A DNA stretch of 64,000 nucleotides from Chitinophaga horti (GCF_022867795.2 NZ_CP107006.1:558001-622000), one strand, 5' to 3'. Shown: positions 16,947 to 26,384, counted from the stretch's first letter. Numbers and translations: made by a program. The notes: generated from the letters alone by a model not told the origin.

Positions 16947-18002
16947 ATGAGCTCAACTTCTGAAACAGGAATCATATTGATGAACCTGGGATCTCCCGAT
17001 TCCACCGCCGTTCCCGACGTAAAACGTTATTTATCTGAATTTCTGATGGACAAAAGGGTGATCGATTATCCCTGGCTGATCCGTAAGATCGTGGTAGATG
17101 GTCTTATCGTTCCCCGTCGTTCACCCAAATCGGCGGAAGCTTACAAATCAATATGGTGGGAAGAAGGTTCTCCGTTGATCGTACTGACAAAACAATTACA
17201 GGCGGCCGTTGCTTCGGTAGTGAAAGATATGCCGGTAGAGATCGCGATGCGGTACGGGCATCCTTCGCCGCAGTATGCCTTCGGCAAAATGCTGAAAGAA
17301 AACCCAGACCTGAAAGAAGTCGTGTTGCTGCCATTGTACCCGCACTACGCTATGTCCAGCTACGAAACGGCGGTAGAATATGCAAAAGATATCTATCAGA
17401 AGAAACAATATCCGTTTAAGCTCACGATCATTAAACCGTATTATAATGACGAAGCTTATATCGATGCACTGGCCGACAGTATGCGTCCGTACGTAGAACA
17501 GGAATACGATCACCTGCTGTTCAGCTACCACGGCGTACCGGTAAGGCACATCCGCAAAGGAGATATTACCGGTCAGCATTGCCTGAAGGTGAATGATTGC
17601 TGCAACGTGGCGAGCGAAGCGCATAAACAATGTTACCGTCACCAGGTTATCACTACATCGATGCTGGTAGCGCAAAAACTTGGCATCCCGAAAGATAAGT
17701 GGAGCGTATCCTTCCAAAGCCGCCTGGGCCGCGAGGAGTGGATTCAACCTTATACCGCCAACGAGTTCCTCGAACTGCCTAAACGTGGTAAGAAGAAACT
17801 GCTGGTGGCTTGTCCCGCCTTCGTAAGTGACTGCCTGGAAACATTGGAGGAGATTGGCGAAGAAGGTAAACACTCCTTCCTGGAAGCGGGGGGCGAAAGT
17901 TTTACCATGATCCCGTGCCTGAATACGCACCCTGCCTGGGTTAACACCGTGGCGAAATGGGGTACGGACATTCGCGAGGGGCAACGTGAGATGGCGGTGT
18001 AA
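16947..18002 (+). CDS. hemH: Ferrochelatase
   Basis: 351 residues. It inserts Fe(II) into protoporphyrin IX, the last step of protohaem synthesis. MNLGSPDSTAVPDVKRYL is the family N-terminus. The metal-site histidine is in FSYHGVPVRHIRKGD and the acidic residue in SDCLETLEEIGEE. A cysteine-containing loop (KVNDCCNVASEAHKQC) is seen in several bacterial members. It is divergent from hemA with a 259-bp shared control region and ends at a two-way terminator facing the sulfatase operon. No protoporphyrinogen oxidase gene (hemG, hemY or hemJ) is found in this window. Confidence 0.97.
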   Translation: MSSTSETGIILMNLGSPDSTAVPDVKRYLSEFLMDKRVIDYPWLIRKIVVDGLIVPRRSPKSAEAYKSIWWEEGSPLIVLTKQLQAAVASVVKDMPVEIAMRYGHPSPQYAFGKMLKENPDLKEVVLLPLYPHYAMSSYETAVEYAKDIYQKKQYPFKLTIIKPYYNDEAYIDALADSMRPYVEQEYDHLLFSYHGVPVRHIRKGDITGQHCLKVNDCCNVASEAHKQCYRHQVITTSMLVAQKLGIPKDKWSVSFQSRLGREEWIQPYTANEFLELPKRGKKKLLVACPAFVSDCLETLEEIGEEGKHSFLEAGGESFTMIPCLNTHPAWVNTVAKWGTDIREGQREMAV

Positions 18003-18024
18003 CGCATCTGCATAAAGAAATTAA

Positions 18025-18060
18025 AAAGGCTGTTGCAATGTCGCAACAGCCTTTTTTGTC
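18025..18060. terminator. Bidirectional terminator between hemH and the sulfatase operon
   Basis: AAAGGCTGTTGC and GCAACAGCCTTT form a 12-bp stem with a 6-nt loop; there is a T run on the plus strand and TTTTTAATTT on the minus strand. Confidence 0.85.
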
Positions 18061-19677
18061 TTAAGATCCTCGTTTGGGTAACAACGGACTGGCCGGCTTA
18101 ATCTTATCGTAATCCACCACATCGTTCTTCTTCGCCCAATCGAAATACGCGGCGGATAATTCATTCACCACCTGCGGATATCGGGATGCCACGTTCTGCG
18201 TTTCGGCGCGATCGTTGGCAATGTTGTACAATTCCCATTGGTAGGAGGGATAGATAGACACCAGTTTCCATTCGCCGCGACGTACCGCACGATTACCGGC
18301 GCGCTCCCAGAAGATGGGTTGCTGACGGCTTACCGGCGTTTGATGCAGCAAGAGGTTCACCAGGCTCACACCAGGCAATGGCGTTACCGCCTGTCCTTTA
18401 TTGGCCGCCGGGTACTTTGCACCCGCGATTTCATACAAAGTAGGCGCAATGTCAATCAGGTGTGCAGTGCCTGTTTCCAGCGCGTTAGCTTTGATCTTAC
18501 CCGGGAACCAGGCGATGAACGGTGAGCTGATACCGCCTTCGTATGCATTACCTTTAAACGAACGGAAAGGTGTGTTACTCACATACGACCAGTTTTTACC
18601 CTGCGCTTCAAAAGAACCTGCGGTGCCTACCGGACCGCTATTACGTCCTGCCCGCACGCCGAAGTGGGCTACGTCTTCCGCCGGTGCACCGTTATCAGAA
18701 ATGAAGACGATCAGGGTGTTCTCGTCTTGCTTTAATGCCTTTAAGGCTTGCAGGAGCTGGCCAATGCCCTGGTCCACATGGTCGAGCATGGCTGCATATA
18801 CTTCCATTTTTGCTTTCCAGAGTTGTTTTTCGTTCCAGCCAAGGTTGTTCCATTCCGGAACGCTGGAGTCGCGCGGCGCCACATTTTCCTTACCGGTAAA
18901 CAAGCCCAGCGCCTTCTGACGCGCGAGCCTTTCGGTACGGAGCGAATCCCAGCCAATATCGTAACGGCCTTTGTATTTGGCAATGTCTTCCGGTAACGCC
19001 TGTAGCGGCCAGTGAGGCGCATTGTAAGCCAGGTAAAGGAAAAACGGTTGCTCCGTTTTCTGCTCTTCTTCAATGAAACGAATCGCATGTTTAGTGATTT
19101 CATCGGTGAAGTAATAAGAGTTCGCGGCCGGACGAATACGCTGGTTATCTTCCAGCAGTACTACGGGGTAAGCCCTGCCGCCTAGAGGCATCGGCTCTGC
19201 ATCGAAGTAGTTGGCGCCACCGCCGATGACGCCATAGAACCTGTCGAAGCCACGCTGTCTGGGCCATGAAGCGCTATCGTTCCCCACATGCCATTTGCCG
19301 GACAAGTACGTACGATAATTCGCTTGTTTCAATACCTCGCCCAATGTAAGCGACGATTGATTTAAGAAGCCCTGGTAAGCGGGTAGTCCGAGATTCACAT
19401 CAAAATACCCAATGCCCGCTTTGTGCGGATACTGCCCTGTCAGCAACGATGCGCGTGTAGGGGCACAGATGGAGTTGTTATAAAATTCCTTCAGTCGCAG
19501 ACCTTCGCGGGCGAGTTTGTCGATGTTGGGTGTTTTGATTTCGGAACCATAGGCGCCGAGGTCGGAGTAGCCCATATCATCTACCATCACGAGAATGATG
19601 TTCGGCTGTTTTGTTTTTTGTGCTTGCAGCGGCAGCGCGAACAGGCTGGCCGCCAATGCGAAATATGTTGTTTTCAT
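18061..19677 (-). CDS. Sulfatase, type S1 (Cys-type arylsulfatase), copy A
   Basis: 538 residues with a signal peptide (FALAASLFALPLQAQ). The nucleophile motif is CAPTR (Cys71), the C-X-P-X-R sequence that is oxidised to formylglycine, so a maturase encoded elsewhere is needed. Metal residues are in MVDDMGYSDLGAYG and FISDNGAP; SGKWHVGND supplies the next Lys and His. The enzyme hydrolyses sulfate esters, probably on a glycan, in the periplasm. It is the last gene of the susC-susD-sulfatase-sulfatase operon and closely resembles the preceding sulfatase over its whole length, so the two are tandem paralogues. The exact substrate is not predictable. Confidence 0.93.
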   Translation of the reverse strand: MKTTYFALAASLFALPLQAQKTKQPNIILVMVDDMGYSDLGAYGSEIKTPNIDKLAREGLRLKEFYNNSICAPTRASLLTGQYPHKAGIGYFDVNLGLPAYQGFLNQSSLTLGEVLKQANYRTYLSGKWHVGNDSASWPRQRGFDRFYGVIGGGANYFDAEPMPLGGRAYPVVLLEDNQRIRPAANSYYFTDEITKHAIRFIEEEQKTEQPFFLYLAYNAPHWPLQALPEDIAKYKGRYDIGWDSLRTERLARQKALGLFTGKENVAPRDSSVPEWNNLGWNEKQLWKAKMEVYAAMLDHVDQGIGQLLQALKALKQDENTLIVFISDNGAPAEDVAHFGVRAGRNSGPVGTAGSFEAQGKNWSYVSNTPFRSFKGNAYEGGISSPFIAWFPGKIKANALETGTAHLIDIAPTLYEIAGAKYPAANKGQAVTPLPGVSLVNLLLHQTPVSRQQPIFWERAGNRAVRRGEWKLVSIYPSYQWELYNIANDRAETQNVASRYPQVVNELSAAYFDWAKKNDVVDYDKIKPASPLLPKRGS

Positions 19678-19701
19678 GAAATCGTTTATCTGTGTTGATC
19701 A

Positions 19702-21396
19702 TTAGTTTCCTGCACCGCGTCTTACCGGTTGTACTGTTGCGCCGCCGCTGCTTCTGCCGCCGGCACCGCCACTTCCGGGTCCGCTACCGCCGGTGCCTGG
19801 CAGTCCCTGGAAGGCCGGACGCAGTTTCTCAAAAGGTTCTACGTCATTTGCTGCCGCCCATTTCGCATAATCATCTGCCAGCTCTTTCACCACTTCCGGA
19901 CGGGCAGCTGCGAGGTTCTTCGTTTCACCCCTGTCGGTAGCAATATCATACAGCTCCCAGGTTTTTTCCGGGAAGGTAGATACCAATTTCCATTGACCTT
20001 TACGCACTGCGCGATTGCCCGCACGTTCCCAGAAGATCGGCGTACCGCGGTCGATCGGTGTGCCGTTGAACAACAGGTGGCTGAGACTCACACCCGGTAG
20101 CGGGTTGGTGTTAACACCTTTGAACGAAGCGGGGTATTTGGCGCCGGCCACATCGTAGAACGTGGGGGCGATGTCAATGAGATGTGCGGTGCCCTGCGCA
20201 ATGGTGCCCGCTTTGATCTTCTTCGGGAACCAGGCGATAAACGGCGCGCTGATGCCGCCTTCGTGCATATTGTTTTTGTAATTGGTATGTGGCGTGTTGC
20301 TTACATACGCCCAGCCCTGCTCCTGGTATTCGTAGGAGCCTGCTGTGCCGATAGGGCCTGAATTACGTTGTTTACGTCTTGCGCCCGATGTGGCAAAGCC
20401 GCCCTGTGCACCGTTATCGGAGATGAACACGATGAGCGTGTTATCGTCTTTTTTCAACTGTTTGAGGGTAGCGAGCAATTTGCCGATGTTCTCATCCACA
20501 CGATCCAACATTGCGGCATATACTTCCATCTTTTTCTCCCAGAGAATTTTTTCATCGTAGGTTAAACTCTCCCAGTAAGGCACAATGCTGTCTCTTTTCG
20601 CAATGGCTTGGGCCGGATTGGCAATACCCAATTGCCGTTGTCGCGCAATCCTTTCATTACGCAGCGAGTCCCAGCCAATGTGGTATTTCCCTTTGTACTT
20701 CGCGATGTTTTCCGCAGGTGCCTGTAGCGGCCAGTGCGGCGCATTGTAGGCGAGGTACAGAAAAAACGGTTTAGAATTTTTCGCCGATTCGTTGATGTAC
20801 GTAATCGCGTGATCGGTGATTTCGTCGGTGAGGTATTTGTCCGGTGCGAGCTGTATTTTTTTGTTGTTCTCTACCAGTTCCACCGGAGGAGCTTTGTCGG
20901 TGTAATTACCGATGTCGTAATAGTTGCTCGCGCCACCGATGAAGCCGTACGACTTATCAAACCCGCGCTGCGCGGGCCAGTAAGCGCTATCGTCGCCTAC
21001 ATGCCATTTGCCGCTGATGATGGTGTTATAACCGGCTTGCTTCAATACCTCTGCAAACGTGAGTGATTGCTGGTTCAGGTAGCCCTGGTAGGCCGGCAAA
21101 CCCAGGTTCACGTTGAAATAACCGATGCCGGCTTTGTGCGGGTACTGTCCGGTTACGAGCGAGGCGCGGGTAGGGGCGCAAATAGAGTTGTTGTAAAACT
21201 CGCGCAGGCGCAGGCCTTCATGCGCAAGTTTGTCGATGTTGGGCGTGTGTATCTCAGAGCCGTAAGCGCCAAGGTCGGAGTAGCCCATGTCATCAACCAT
21301 CACAAGAATGATGTTCGGTTTCTTTTGTGCATGGGCAGGCAATACACCAAGCGCGTATAGTAACAAAAGGAGGGCGATATTACGTGTTGCGTACAT
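19702..21396 (-). CDS. Sulfatase, type S1 (Cys-type arylsulfatase), copy B with Gly/Ser-rich tail
   Basis: 564 residues from the ATG at 21396 (MYATRNIALLLLLYALG), which gives a clean signal peptide ending PAHAQ; an ATG at 21420 overlaps the susD stop. CAPTR (Cys73 in this numbering) is the formylglycine site, and MVDDMGYSDLG with FISDNGAQGG carry metal ligands. It parallels copy A through most of its length. It differs by a C-terminal extension rich in Gly, Ser and Arg (GGSGPGSGGAGGRSSGG) that copy A lacks and that is probably a disordered tail. It lies 11 bp after susD and 24 bp before copy A. Confidence 0.92.
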   Translation of the reverse strand: MYATRNIALLLLLYALGVLPAHAQKKPNIILVMVDDMGYSDLGAYGSEIHTPNIDKLAHEGLRLREFYNNSICAPTRASLVTGQYPHKAGIGYFNVNLGLPAYQGYLNQQSLTFAEVLKQAGYNTIISGKWHVGDDSAYWPAQRGFDKSYGFIGGASNYYDIGNYTDKAPPVELVENNKKIQLAPDKYLTDEITDHAITYINESAKNSKPFFLYLAYNAPHWPLQAPAENIAKYKGKYHIGWDSLRNERIARQRQLGIANPAQAIAKRDSIVPYWESLTYDEKILWEKKMEVYAAMLDRVDENIGKLLATLKQLKKDDNTLIVFISDNGAQGGFATSGARRKQRNSGPIGTAGSYEYQEQGWAYVSNTPHTNYKNNMHEGGISAPFIAWFPKKIKAGTIAQGTAHLIDIAPTFYDVAGAKYPASFKGVNTNPLPGVSLSHLLFNGTPIDRGTPIFWERAGNRAVRKGQWKLVSTFPEKTWELYDIATDRGETKNLAAARPEVVKELADDYAKWAAANDVEPFEKLRPAFQGLPGTGGSGPGSGGAGGRSSGGATVQPVRRGAGN

Positions 21397-21407
21397 GGGA
21401 GTTGATT

Positions 21408-22844
21408 TTAGTTTTTCCACAAGTCTTGTTGTTCCAGCTTTTTATTGAGGTCGATCTCCCGTTGTGGGATCGGGTAGAGGTAGTGTTTCTGCGCCGCATT
21501 TGGCTTACCCTGGCGGTGTAATTCCGTGAGCAGTTTGCCAGTGCGGATCAGATCGAACCAGCGCTGGTGTTCGTACACGAACTCCAGGCGGCGCTCGAGG
21601 TAAATGGAGTCGCGGAACTGCGACTGGCTAAGGTTTTCGAAGTAGGGTAAGCCTGCCCGCTTACGTACGCGGTTGGCGGCATTGTAGGCTTCCGTATTAG
21701 GGCCTACATCTTCATTTACCGCTTCTGCATACATCAGTAACACATCCGAAAAGCGTAGTATAGGAAAGTTTACACCCGACTCAGAAGGATTGGTATACAC
21801 CGCCGGATCACGGTACTTGCCGAATTGCGGTGCAAAGGTGTATGTCTTATTATCGGTCGGACTCACGAGTGTCGTGTAAAACGTAACCGCCTTCCGTTTG
21901 TCGGTATCGCGGAACAAAGCATATACGCCTTCGTTCGGAATATCTGCATTATCACCATTAATACCCGGAACGCCGTTCGGTGTAGAACGCCCTGCAAGCG
22001 AGTTGCCACGGCTGTTTGAATTACTTTTGAATTGTGCGCTGAAGATATGCTCCTTGCCGTTTTCCGTTGCCGTATTAAACACATCCTGGAAGTTGTCGAA
22101 GAGGTCGTAACCGTAAGGCCCCGTTATCACTTCAGATGCTTTGGCAGCGGCTTTTTTCCAGTCTTTACGGGTGAGGTATACTTTGGCCAGCAACGCTTTC
22201 GCGGCCCCGCCGGTAGCGCGGCCGGCATCTGACGCGCCGTAGGATGGTGGCAGGTTGGACGCATCTTCCAGGTCGTCGATGATTTGCTGATACACTTCCG
22301 CTTCGGGTGTACGGACCACCAGTATGCCATCGCCACCAAGTGTGGTAGGTTCATGTAGCACGAGCGGCACCGCACCATACAAACGAACGAGATTGAAGTA
22401 ATATAATGCCCGAAGGAACTTAGCCTCATTCACCAGCCGCGTACGAATGGTCGCATCGAAATCAATACCGGGGATCTTGTCGATCGCTACGTTGGCCCTA
22501 TTGATGGCGGCGTAGTGTTGTTTCCAGATTTCTTCCACGCGGTCGTTGGTCGGCGTGTAGTTCAGCGCAGCGAGTGCCCGCACATTTGCATTACGCGCAC
22601 GGGGACCAGGCAGCGCATCGTCTGAAGCAATGTCTACACCGATCTGGAAAAGGCTGTTGTAAATCGTTTGTCCGCTCGCGTTAAGTGCGGTGTACACGCT
22701 GTTAACAGCTGCCTTTGCATCGTTTTCGGTCTGATAAAATTGTTCGCCGGTAAGCAGTGCCGGCGGATTTTCATCCAGGCTGGTGCAGGCGCTTAGCAGG
22801 ATTATCGTTGATAAAAGATAGGTGATCTGTTTCATCTGTTCCAT
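21408..22844 (-). CDS. SusD/RagB family surface glycan-binding lipoprotein
   Basis: About 478 residues from ATG 22844 (or 475 from 22835, MKQITYLLS); the longer frame starting at 22907 runs back into susC and is unlikely. The lipoprotein signal has lipobox LSAC followed by SusD-like TSLDENPPALLTGEQFYQT. TPR-like helices fill the body, and the C-terminal block RLEFVYEHQRWFDLIRTG is the SusD signature. SusD-type proteins sit on the cell surface as a lid over the SusC channel. Here the ligand is probably a sulfated oligosaccharide, inferred from the two sulfatases downstream. Confidence 0.93.
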   Translation of the reverse strand: MEQMKQITYLLSTIILLSACTSLDENPPALLTGEQFYQTENDAKAAVNSVYTALNASGQTIYNSLFQIGVDIASDDALPGPRARNANVRALAALNYTPTNDRVEEIWKQHYAAINRANVAIDKIPGIDFDATIRTRLVNEAKFLRALYYFNLVRLYGAVPLVLHEPTTLGGDGILVVRTPEAEVYQQIIDDLEDASNLPPSYGASDAGRATGGAAKALLAKVYLTRKDWKKAAAKASEVITGPYGYDLFDNFQDVFNTATENGKEHIFSAQFKSNSNSRGNSLAGRSTPNGVPGINGDNADIPNEGVYALFRDTDKRKAVTFYTTLVSPTDNKTYTFAPQFGKYRDPAVYTNPSESGVNFPILRFSDVLLMYAEAVNEDVGPNTEAYNAANRVRKRAGLPYFENLSQSQFRDSIYLERRLEFVYEHQRWFDLIRTGKLLTELHRQGKPNAAQKHYLYPIPQREIDLNKKLEQQDLWKN

Positions 22845-22845
22845 T

Positions 22846-25800
22846 TTAAAAAGTGATGCCAATGCCTGCAACCCATGATTTTGCAGAAGGATACGCGCCG
22901 TAATCAACGCCCTGTGTAAGCGTCGCCTGTTCGTTACGACTTACTTCCGGATCATAGCCGCTGTAGTTCGTCCAGGTGAACAGGTTGCTGGCGGTTACAT
23001 AAAAGCGTAACTGGTGCAGGTGTACACGGTTCAATAAGGAGAGGGGGAGGGTGTAACCGAACGTCAGGTTTTTTAGTCGCAGGAAAGACGCATCTTCCAC
23101 ATAACGGCTTTCTACAATCGGGGCCGGATCTTCTTTTGCACGTTGTATGGTCGTGTTTTCGTTGGTGGCCGTCCACCTGTTTAATGCGCTTGTAGAAACG
23201 TTCTGCTGACCGGAAAACAGCTCCAGTTGTTGTTTGTTCTGGTTAAACAACCTGTTGCCGTAAGAGGTATACAGGAAGAACGACAGATCAAATCCTTTGT
23301 AGGCAAAGTTGTTGATCAAACCTGCGAGGAACTTGGGTTGCGCACTGCCGATGTAATTACGGTCCGCTGCCTGTGTGATGGAGCCATCGCCGCTCACGTC
23401 CACATACTTACGGTCGCCGGGTTTGGTAACAGTCGGGCCGAGGTAGGTAGGCAGGGATTCTATCTTATCGGTGCTTTTAAATACGCCATCGGAGATGAGC
23501 CCGTAGAAGGAGCCGAGTGGCTGTCCTACCGCGGCAATCGACGGATCGCTGATCAGGTATTGTACGCCTTCGCCCAGACTGATCACTTTATTGCGGTTCA
23601 GAGAAAAAGTGAGGGTGCTCGTCCAGCTCACTTCCTTATCCACCAGGTTCTGTGTATTCAGAGCCACTTCTACGCCTTTGTTCTCCACGGTGCCGTAGTT
23701 CTTTAACGCCGTGCTGTAGCCGGTCGTATAAGGCACGGGAACGGTGAGTAACAGGGCGCTGGTACGTTTCAGGTACGCATCCACCGTAAGACTGATCCTG
23801 TTATTGAGGATGCCCACATCAACACCTGCATCATACTGAGTCGTTTTTTCCCAGCCCAGTTGCGGGTTGGCTAGATTCGACGGATAGAAGCCGGTCGTGA
23901 GATTATTACCAATGATGTATACGCTGTTGGTGAGGGTGCTGAGTGATTTATACTGACCAATTTCCTGGTTGCCTGTAATCCCAGCACTTACGCGCAGTTT
24001 CAGGTTGTCTATCCAGGTGACGTCCTGTAAAAAGTTTTCGCGGCTGAGGGTCCAGGCCAGGGCAGCAGAGGGGAAGAAGCCCCACTTGTTATCCTTCCCG
24101 AAACGGGAAGAGCCGTCTGCACGGGCGGTAACGGTAACGTAGTAACGCTGATCGTACGAATAGTTCACCCTGCCCAGGTAAGAGTTTAACGCCCATTCAG
24201 CCCCGCCGGATGAAGGTATAACGAGTATCGATCCGCTGGACAGGTTATTATACGTGAGCTTGTCGCTTACGAAGCCTTGCCCGCCCGCTATCACGCTTTC
24301 GTTACTGTACGATTGCTGCGTGAAGCCTGCTACTGCATTGACGTTATGTTTTCCGAAAAGTTGCTGGTAAGTAAGTGTGTTTTCGTTCAGCCAGGTGTTC
24401 ACGAATTTCGAACCGACAGATGCAGAGCCATTGGTTTGTTGTGCCTCATATAAAGTAGATGGAATATAGCGGTTCTGTTTGTTGGCAATGATATCCGCCC
24501 CCACCGAAACCCTTGCTGTGAGGTGTTTACCAAGACTCAGATCGCCATACACATTACCGAGTACGCGGTAAGTATTGGTACGATTGATCTCCTGGTCCAG
24601 CGTAGCGATTGGGTTGCCGAGCGATACTTCAAACGGGCTGCGCCTGATATAATCTCCGTTCTCGTCGCGGATCGCCACGGTAGGCGGTAATAGTAACAGG
24701 GTGCTGACGATATTGGAGTTGGCTTCCTGCGCAGATGTCTTGCTCGCAGTGAGGTTCACGCCGGCTTTAAATCGGCTCGTTACATTCCTGTCCAGGTTGA
24801 TGCGCAGCGCATAACGCGAGAAGTCGGTATTCTTCACCACGCCATCCTGCAGGAAGTAATTCAGGCCGATGCTGTAGCGCGTTTTATCATCGCCACCACT
24901 GATGTTGAACTGGTGATTTTGTTGCGCCGCTTTACGAAAAGCAGCGTCCTGCCAGTCGGTACCACCGGTTAAAGCGGCGAGGTCCGCATCTGAGTAATAG
25001 GGTGCCTTGCCCGCGTTGATCAGCGCTTCGTTCTTCAACAATGCCCAGTCTCGTGAAGAGGTTAACACATCTATCTTTTTGATCACATCCTGCTGGCCGT
25101 AATAACCTTCGTAAGTAACAGTGTTTTGTCCGGCCCGGCCTTTCTTCGTCGTGATGATCACCACACCATTCGCACCGCGGCTTCCATACACTGCAGTCGA
25201 AGAAGCGTCTTTTAGTACATCGATACTCTCAATGTCTCCCGGGTTCAAACTCGCCAGGGCATTGATGCTTGGGCCACTGGTAACGCCGGCACTGGCATCT
25301 GAGTTATCGTTGTACACGGGGAAGCCATCGATTACATACAGCGGTTCATTACCCCCTGTAATCGAATTGCCGCCACGAATGCGGATGCTCACAGCTGCAC
25401 CCGGTTGCCCGGAAGTCTGCGTTACCTGCACGCCGGATACAGCGCCCTGCAACACCCGGTCGAACGAGCTGCCGACACTTTGCTTAATGATCTTGCTGTT
25501 CACGGAGCTAACCGATCCCGTGAGGTCGGATTTCTTTTGCGTGCCGTAACCTACCACCACTACATCGTTGAGCTGACTACTCCCTTCTGTTAAACTGATC
25601 TGGATGTTCAGCGGATCGCTGGTGATGAGGATTTCCTTGGTTTGATACCCGTTTAGGCTGACGTTAAAAACGACGGGCAGCCGTTGCCCGGTGAGGAACT
25701 TGAATTGTCCCTTTACATCTGTCCGTACTTCGTGTGTTGTGTTCTGGATGTGAATGAGCACGCCAGCCAGCGGAATGCGCGTTTTTGAATCCACCACTTT

Positions 25801-25908
25801 ACCGGCGAGGTCGATATTGTCCTGCTGCGCCTGTGCCGCCAGCGGCAGGGTAGTGGTAAGCAGCAGTACGGCGAGTAAGCGGCTGCGTAATTGGTAAATA
25901 GTATGCAT
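22846..25908 (-). CDS. SusC/RagA family TonB-linked outer membrane transporter
   Basis: 1020 residues. Order: signal peptide (LAVLLLTTTLPLAAQAQ), CarboxypepD_reg-like domain (about residues 33-110, LAGKVVDSKTRIPLAGV), the SusC motif VVVVGYGTQKKSDLTGS, plug domain (RGGNSITGGNEPLYVIDGFP), and the beta-barrel ending in GIGITF. It imports oligosaccharides across the outer membrane using TonB energy. It is first in the operon, 1 bp before susD. No sigma/anti-sigma pair, hybrid kinase or glycoside hydrolase accompanies it in the window, so this is a small sulfatase-type polysaccharide utilisation locus. Confidence 0.95.
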   Translation of the reverse strand: MHTIYQLRSRLLAVLLLTTTLPLAAQAQQDNIDLAGKVVDSKTRIPLAGVLIHIQNTTHEVRTDVKGQFKFLTGQRLPVVFNVSLNGYQTKEILITSDPLNIQISLTEGSSQLNDVVVVGYGTQKKSDLTGSVSSVNSKIIKQSVGSSFDRVLQGAVSGVQVTQTSGQPGAAVSIRIRGGNSITGGNEPLYVIDGFPVYNDNSDASAGVTSGPSINALASLNPGDIESIDVLKDASSTAVYGSRGANGVVIITTKKGRAGQNTVTYEGYYGQQDVIKKIDVLTSSRDWALLKNEALINAGKAPYYSDADLAALTGGTDWQDAAFRKAAQQNHQFNISGGDDKTRYSIGLNYFLQDGVVKNTDFSRYALRINLDRNVTSRFKAGVNLTASKTSAQEANSNIVSTLLLLPPTVAIRDENGDYIRRSPFEVSLGNPIATLDQEINRTNTYRVLGNVYGDLSLGKHLTARVSVGADIIANKQNRYIPSTLYEAQQTNGSASVGSKFVNTWLNENTLTYQQLFGKHNVNAVAGFTQQSYSNESVIAGGQGFVSDKLTYNNLSSGSILVIPSSGGAEWALNSYLGRVNYSYDQRYYVTVTARADGSSRFGKDNKWGFFPSAALAWTLSRENFLQDVTWIDNLKLRVSAGITGNQEIGQYKSLSTLTNSVYIIGNNLTTGFYPSNLANPQLGWEKTTQYDAGVDVGILNNRISLTVDAYLKRTSALLLTVPVPYTTGYSTALKNYGTVENKGVEVALNTQNLVDKEVSWTSTLTFSLNRNKVISLGEGVQYLISDPSIAAVGQPLGSFYGLISDGVFKSTDKIESLPTYLGPTVTKPGDRKYVDVSGDGSITQAADRNYIGSAQPKFLAGLINNFAYKGFDLSFFLYTSYGNRLFNQNKQQLELFSGQQNVSTSALNRWTATNENTTIQRAKEDPAPIVESRYVEDASFLRLKNLTFGYTLPLSLLNRVHLHQLRFYVTASNLFTWTNYSGYDPEVSRNEQATLTQGVDYGAYPSAKSWVAGIGITF

Positions 25909-25970
25909 ACATTAAGTTTAGTCGCGGTTAAACGACGGTCGAAAAACACCAGTAATGCACCTACAATCTT

Positions 25971-25978
25971 TATATTTG
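25971..25978 (+). promoter_or_regulatory. -7 promoter box of the structured RNA candidate
   Basis: TATATTTG matches TAnnTTTG and lies a few bases before the proposed RNA 5' end. No -33 TTG at standard spacing. Confidence 0.5.
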
Positions 25979-25983
25979 TAGCT

Positions 25984-26098
25984 GCGTAATAGCAAAATGA
26001 GGTCCCCCGGAAAGCTGCATAAGCAGTTTTCCCAATACAACCAAGGGCCTTGTTTCCAGGCCGGAACTGCTCCACCAGTTTTCCGGCCTATTTTATTT
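25984..26098 (+). ncRNA. ssrS: Structured small RNA, 6S-like (candidate 6S-Flavo family)
   Basis: About 115 nt with a -7 box just upstream and a terminator at the 3' end, and no ORF. The whole RNA can fold as one rod. CCGGAAAGCTG (26007-26017) pairs with CAGTTTTCCGG (26076-26086), and AGCAGTTTTCC (26022-26032) pairs with GGAACTGCT (26063-26071). GGCCT/AGGCC (26046-26050/26058-26062) forms the apical stem, leaving a central loop. A closed rod with an internal bubble is the plan of 6S RNA, which binds the housekeeping RNA polymerase. The same arms also form two local hairpins, so two folds compete. The family name is my inference; a covariance-model search would decide. Confidence 0.5.
26058..26098 (+). 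terminator. Terminator hairpin at the 3' end of the structured RNA
   Basis: AGGCCGGAACTG and CAGTTTTCCGGCCT pair with a two-base bulge around loop CTCCAC and are followed by ATTTTATTT. Confidence 0.65.
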
Positions 26099-26384
26099 GG
26101 CTAAGTAAAGTGTTGGTGATGGTCCTGCGCGGGCGTGCCTGCGGCATATGCGCAATCGAATTATTTGGTCCGGCATGTAAATATATTTAGCATGATGATG
26201 ACGACTTGCTACTTAGGTTCTTCAATGAATGTGCGGCTGCGATGGATTGATATATTACTGGCGACAGCGCGCCATATTGCTGCGACAACAACAAGTAAGA
26301 AGGGTGTATGTGTGTGACGATTGCATCGATCGATTTTGGTTGTGTGATGTTTTACAATGCGAAGTAAATGTAGTGATATTTGTT

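Noticed and set aside
25713-26075. Minus-strand frame of 120 residues across the upstream part of susC
   Set aside because: It is the antisense of the structured RNA candidate and of the susC start. No signal peptide, no promoter on that strand, and a better explanation exists.
25984-26098. SAM (S-box) riboswitch upstream of susC
   Set aside because: Considered because of the sulfatases and the GGTGGAG-like string on the minus strand, but the conserved S-box core is absent and the promoter box and terminator point to the plus strand.
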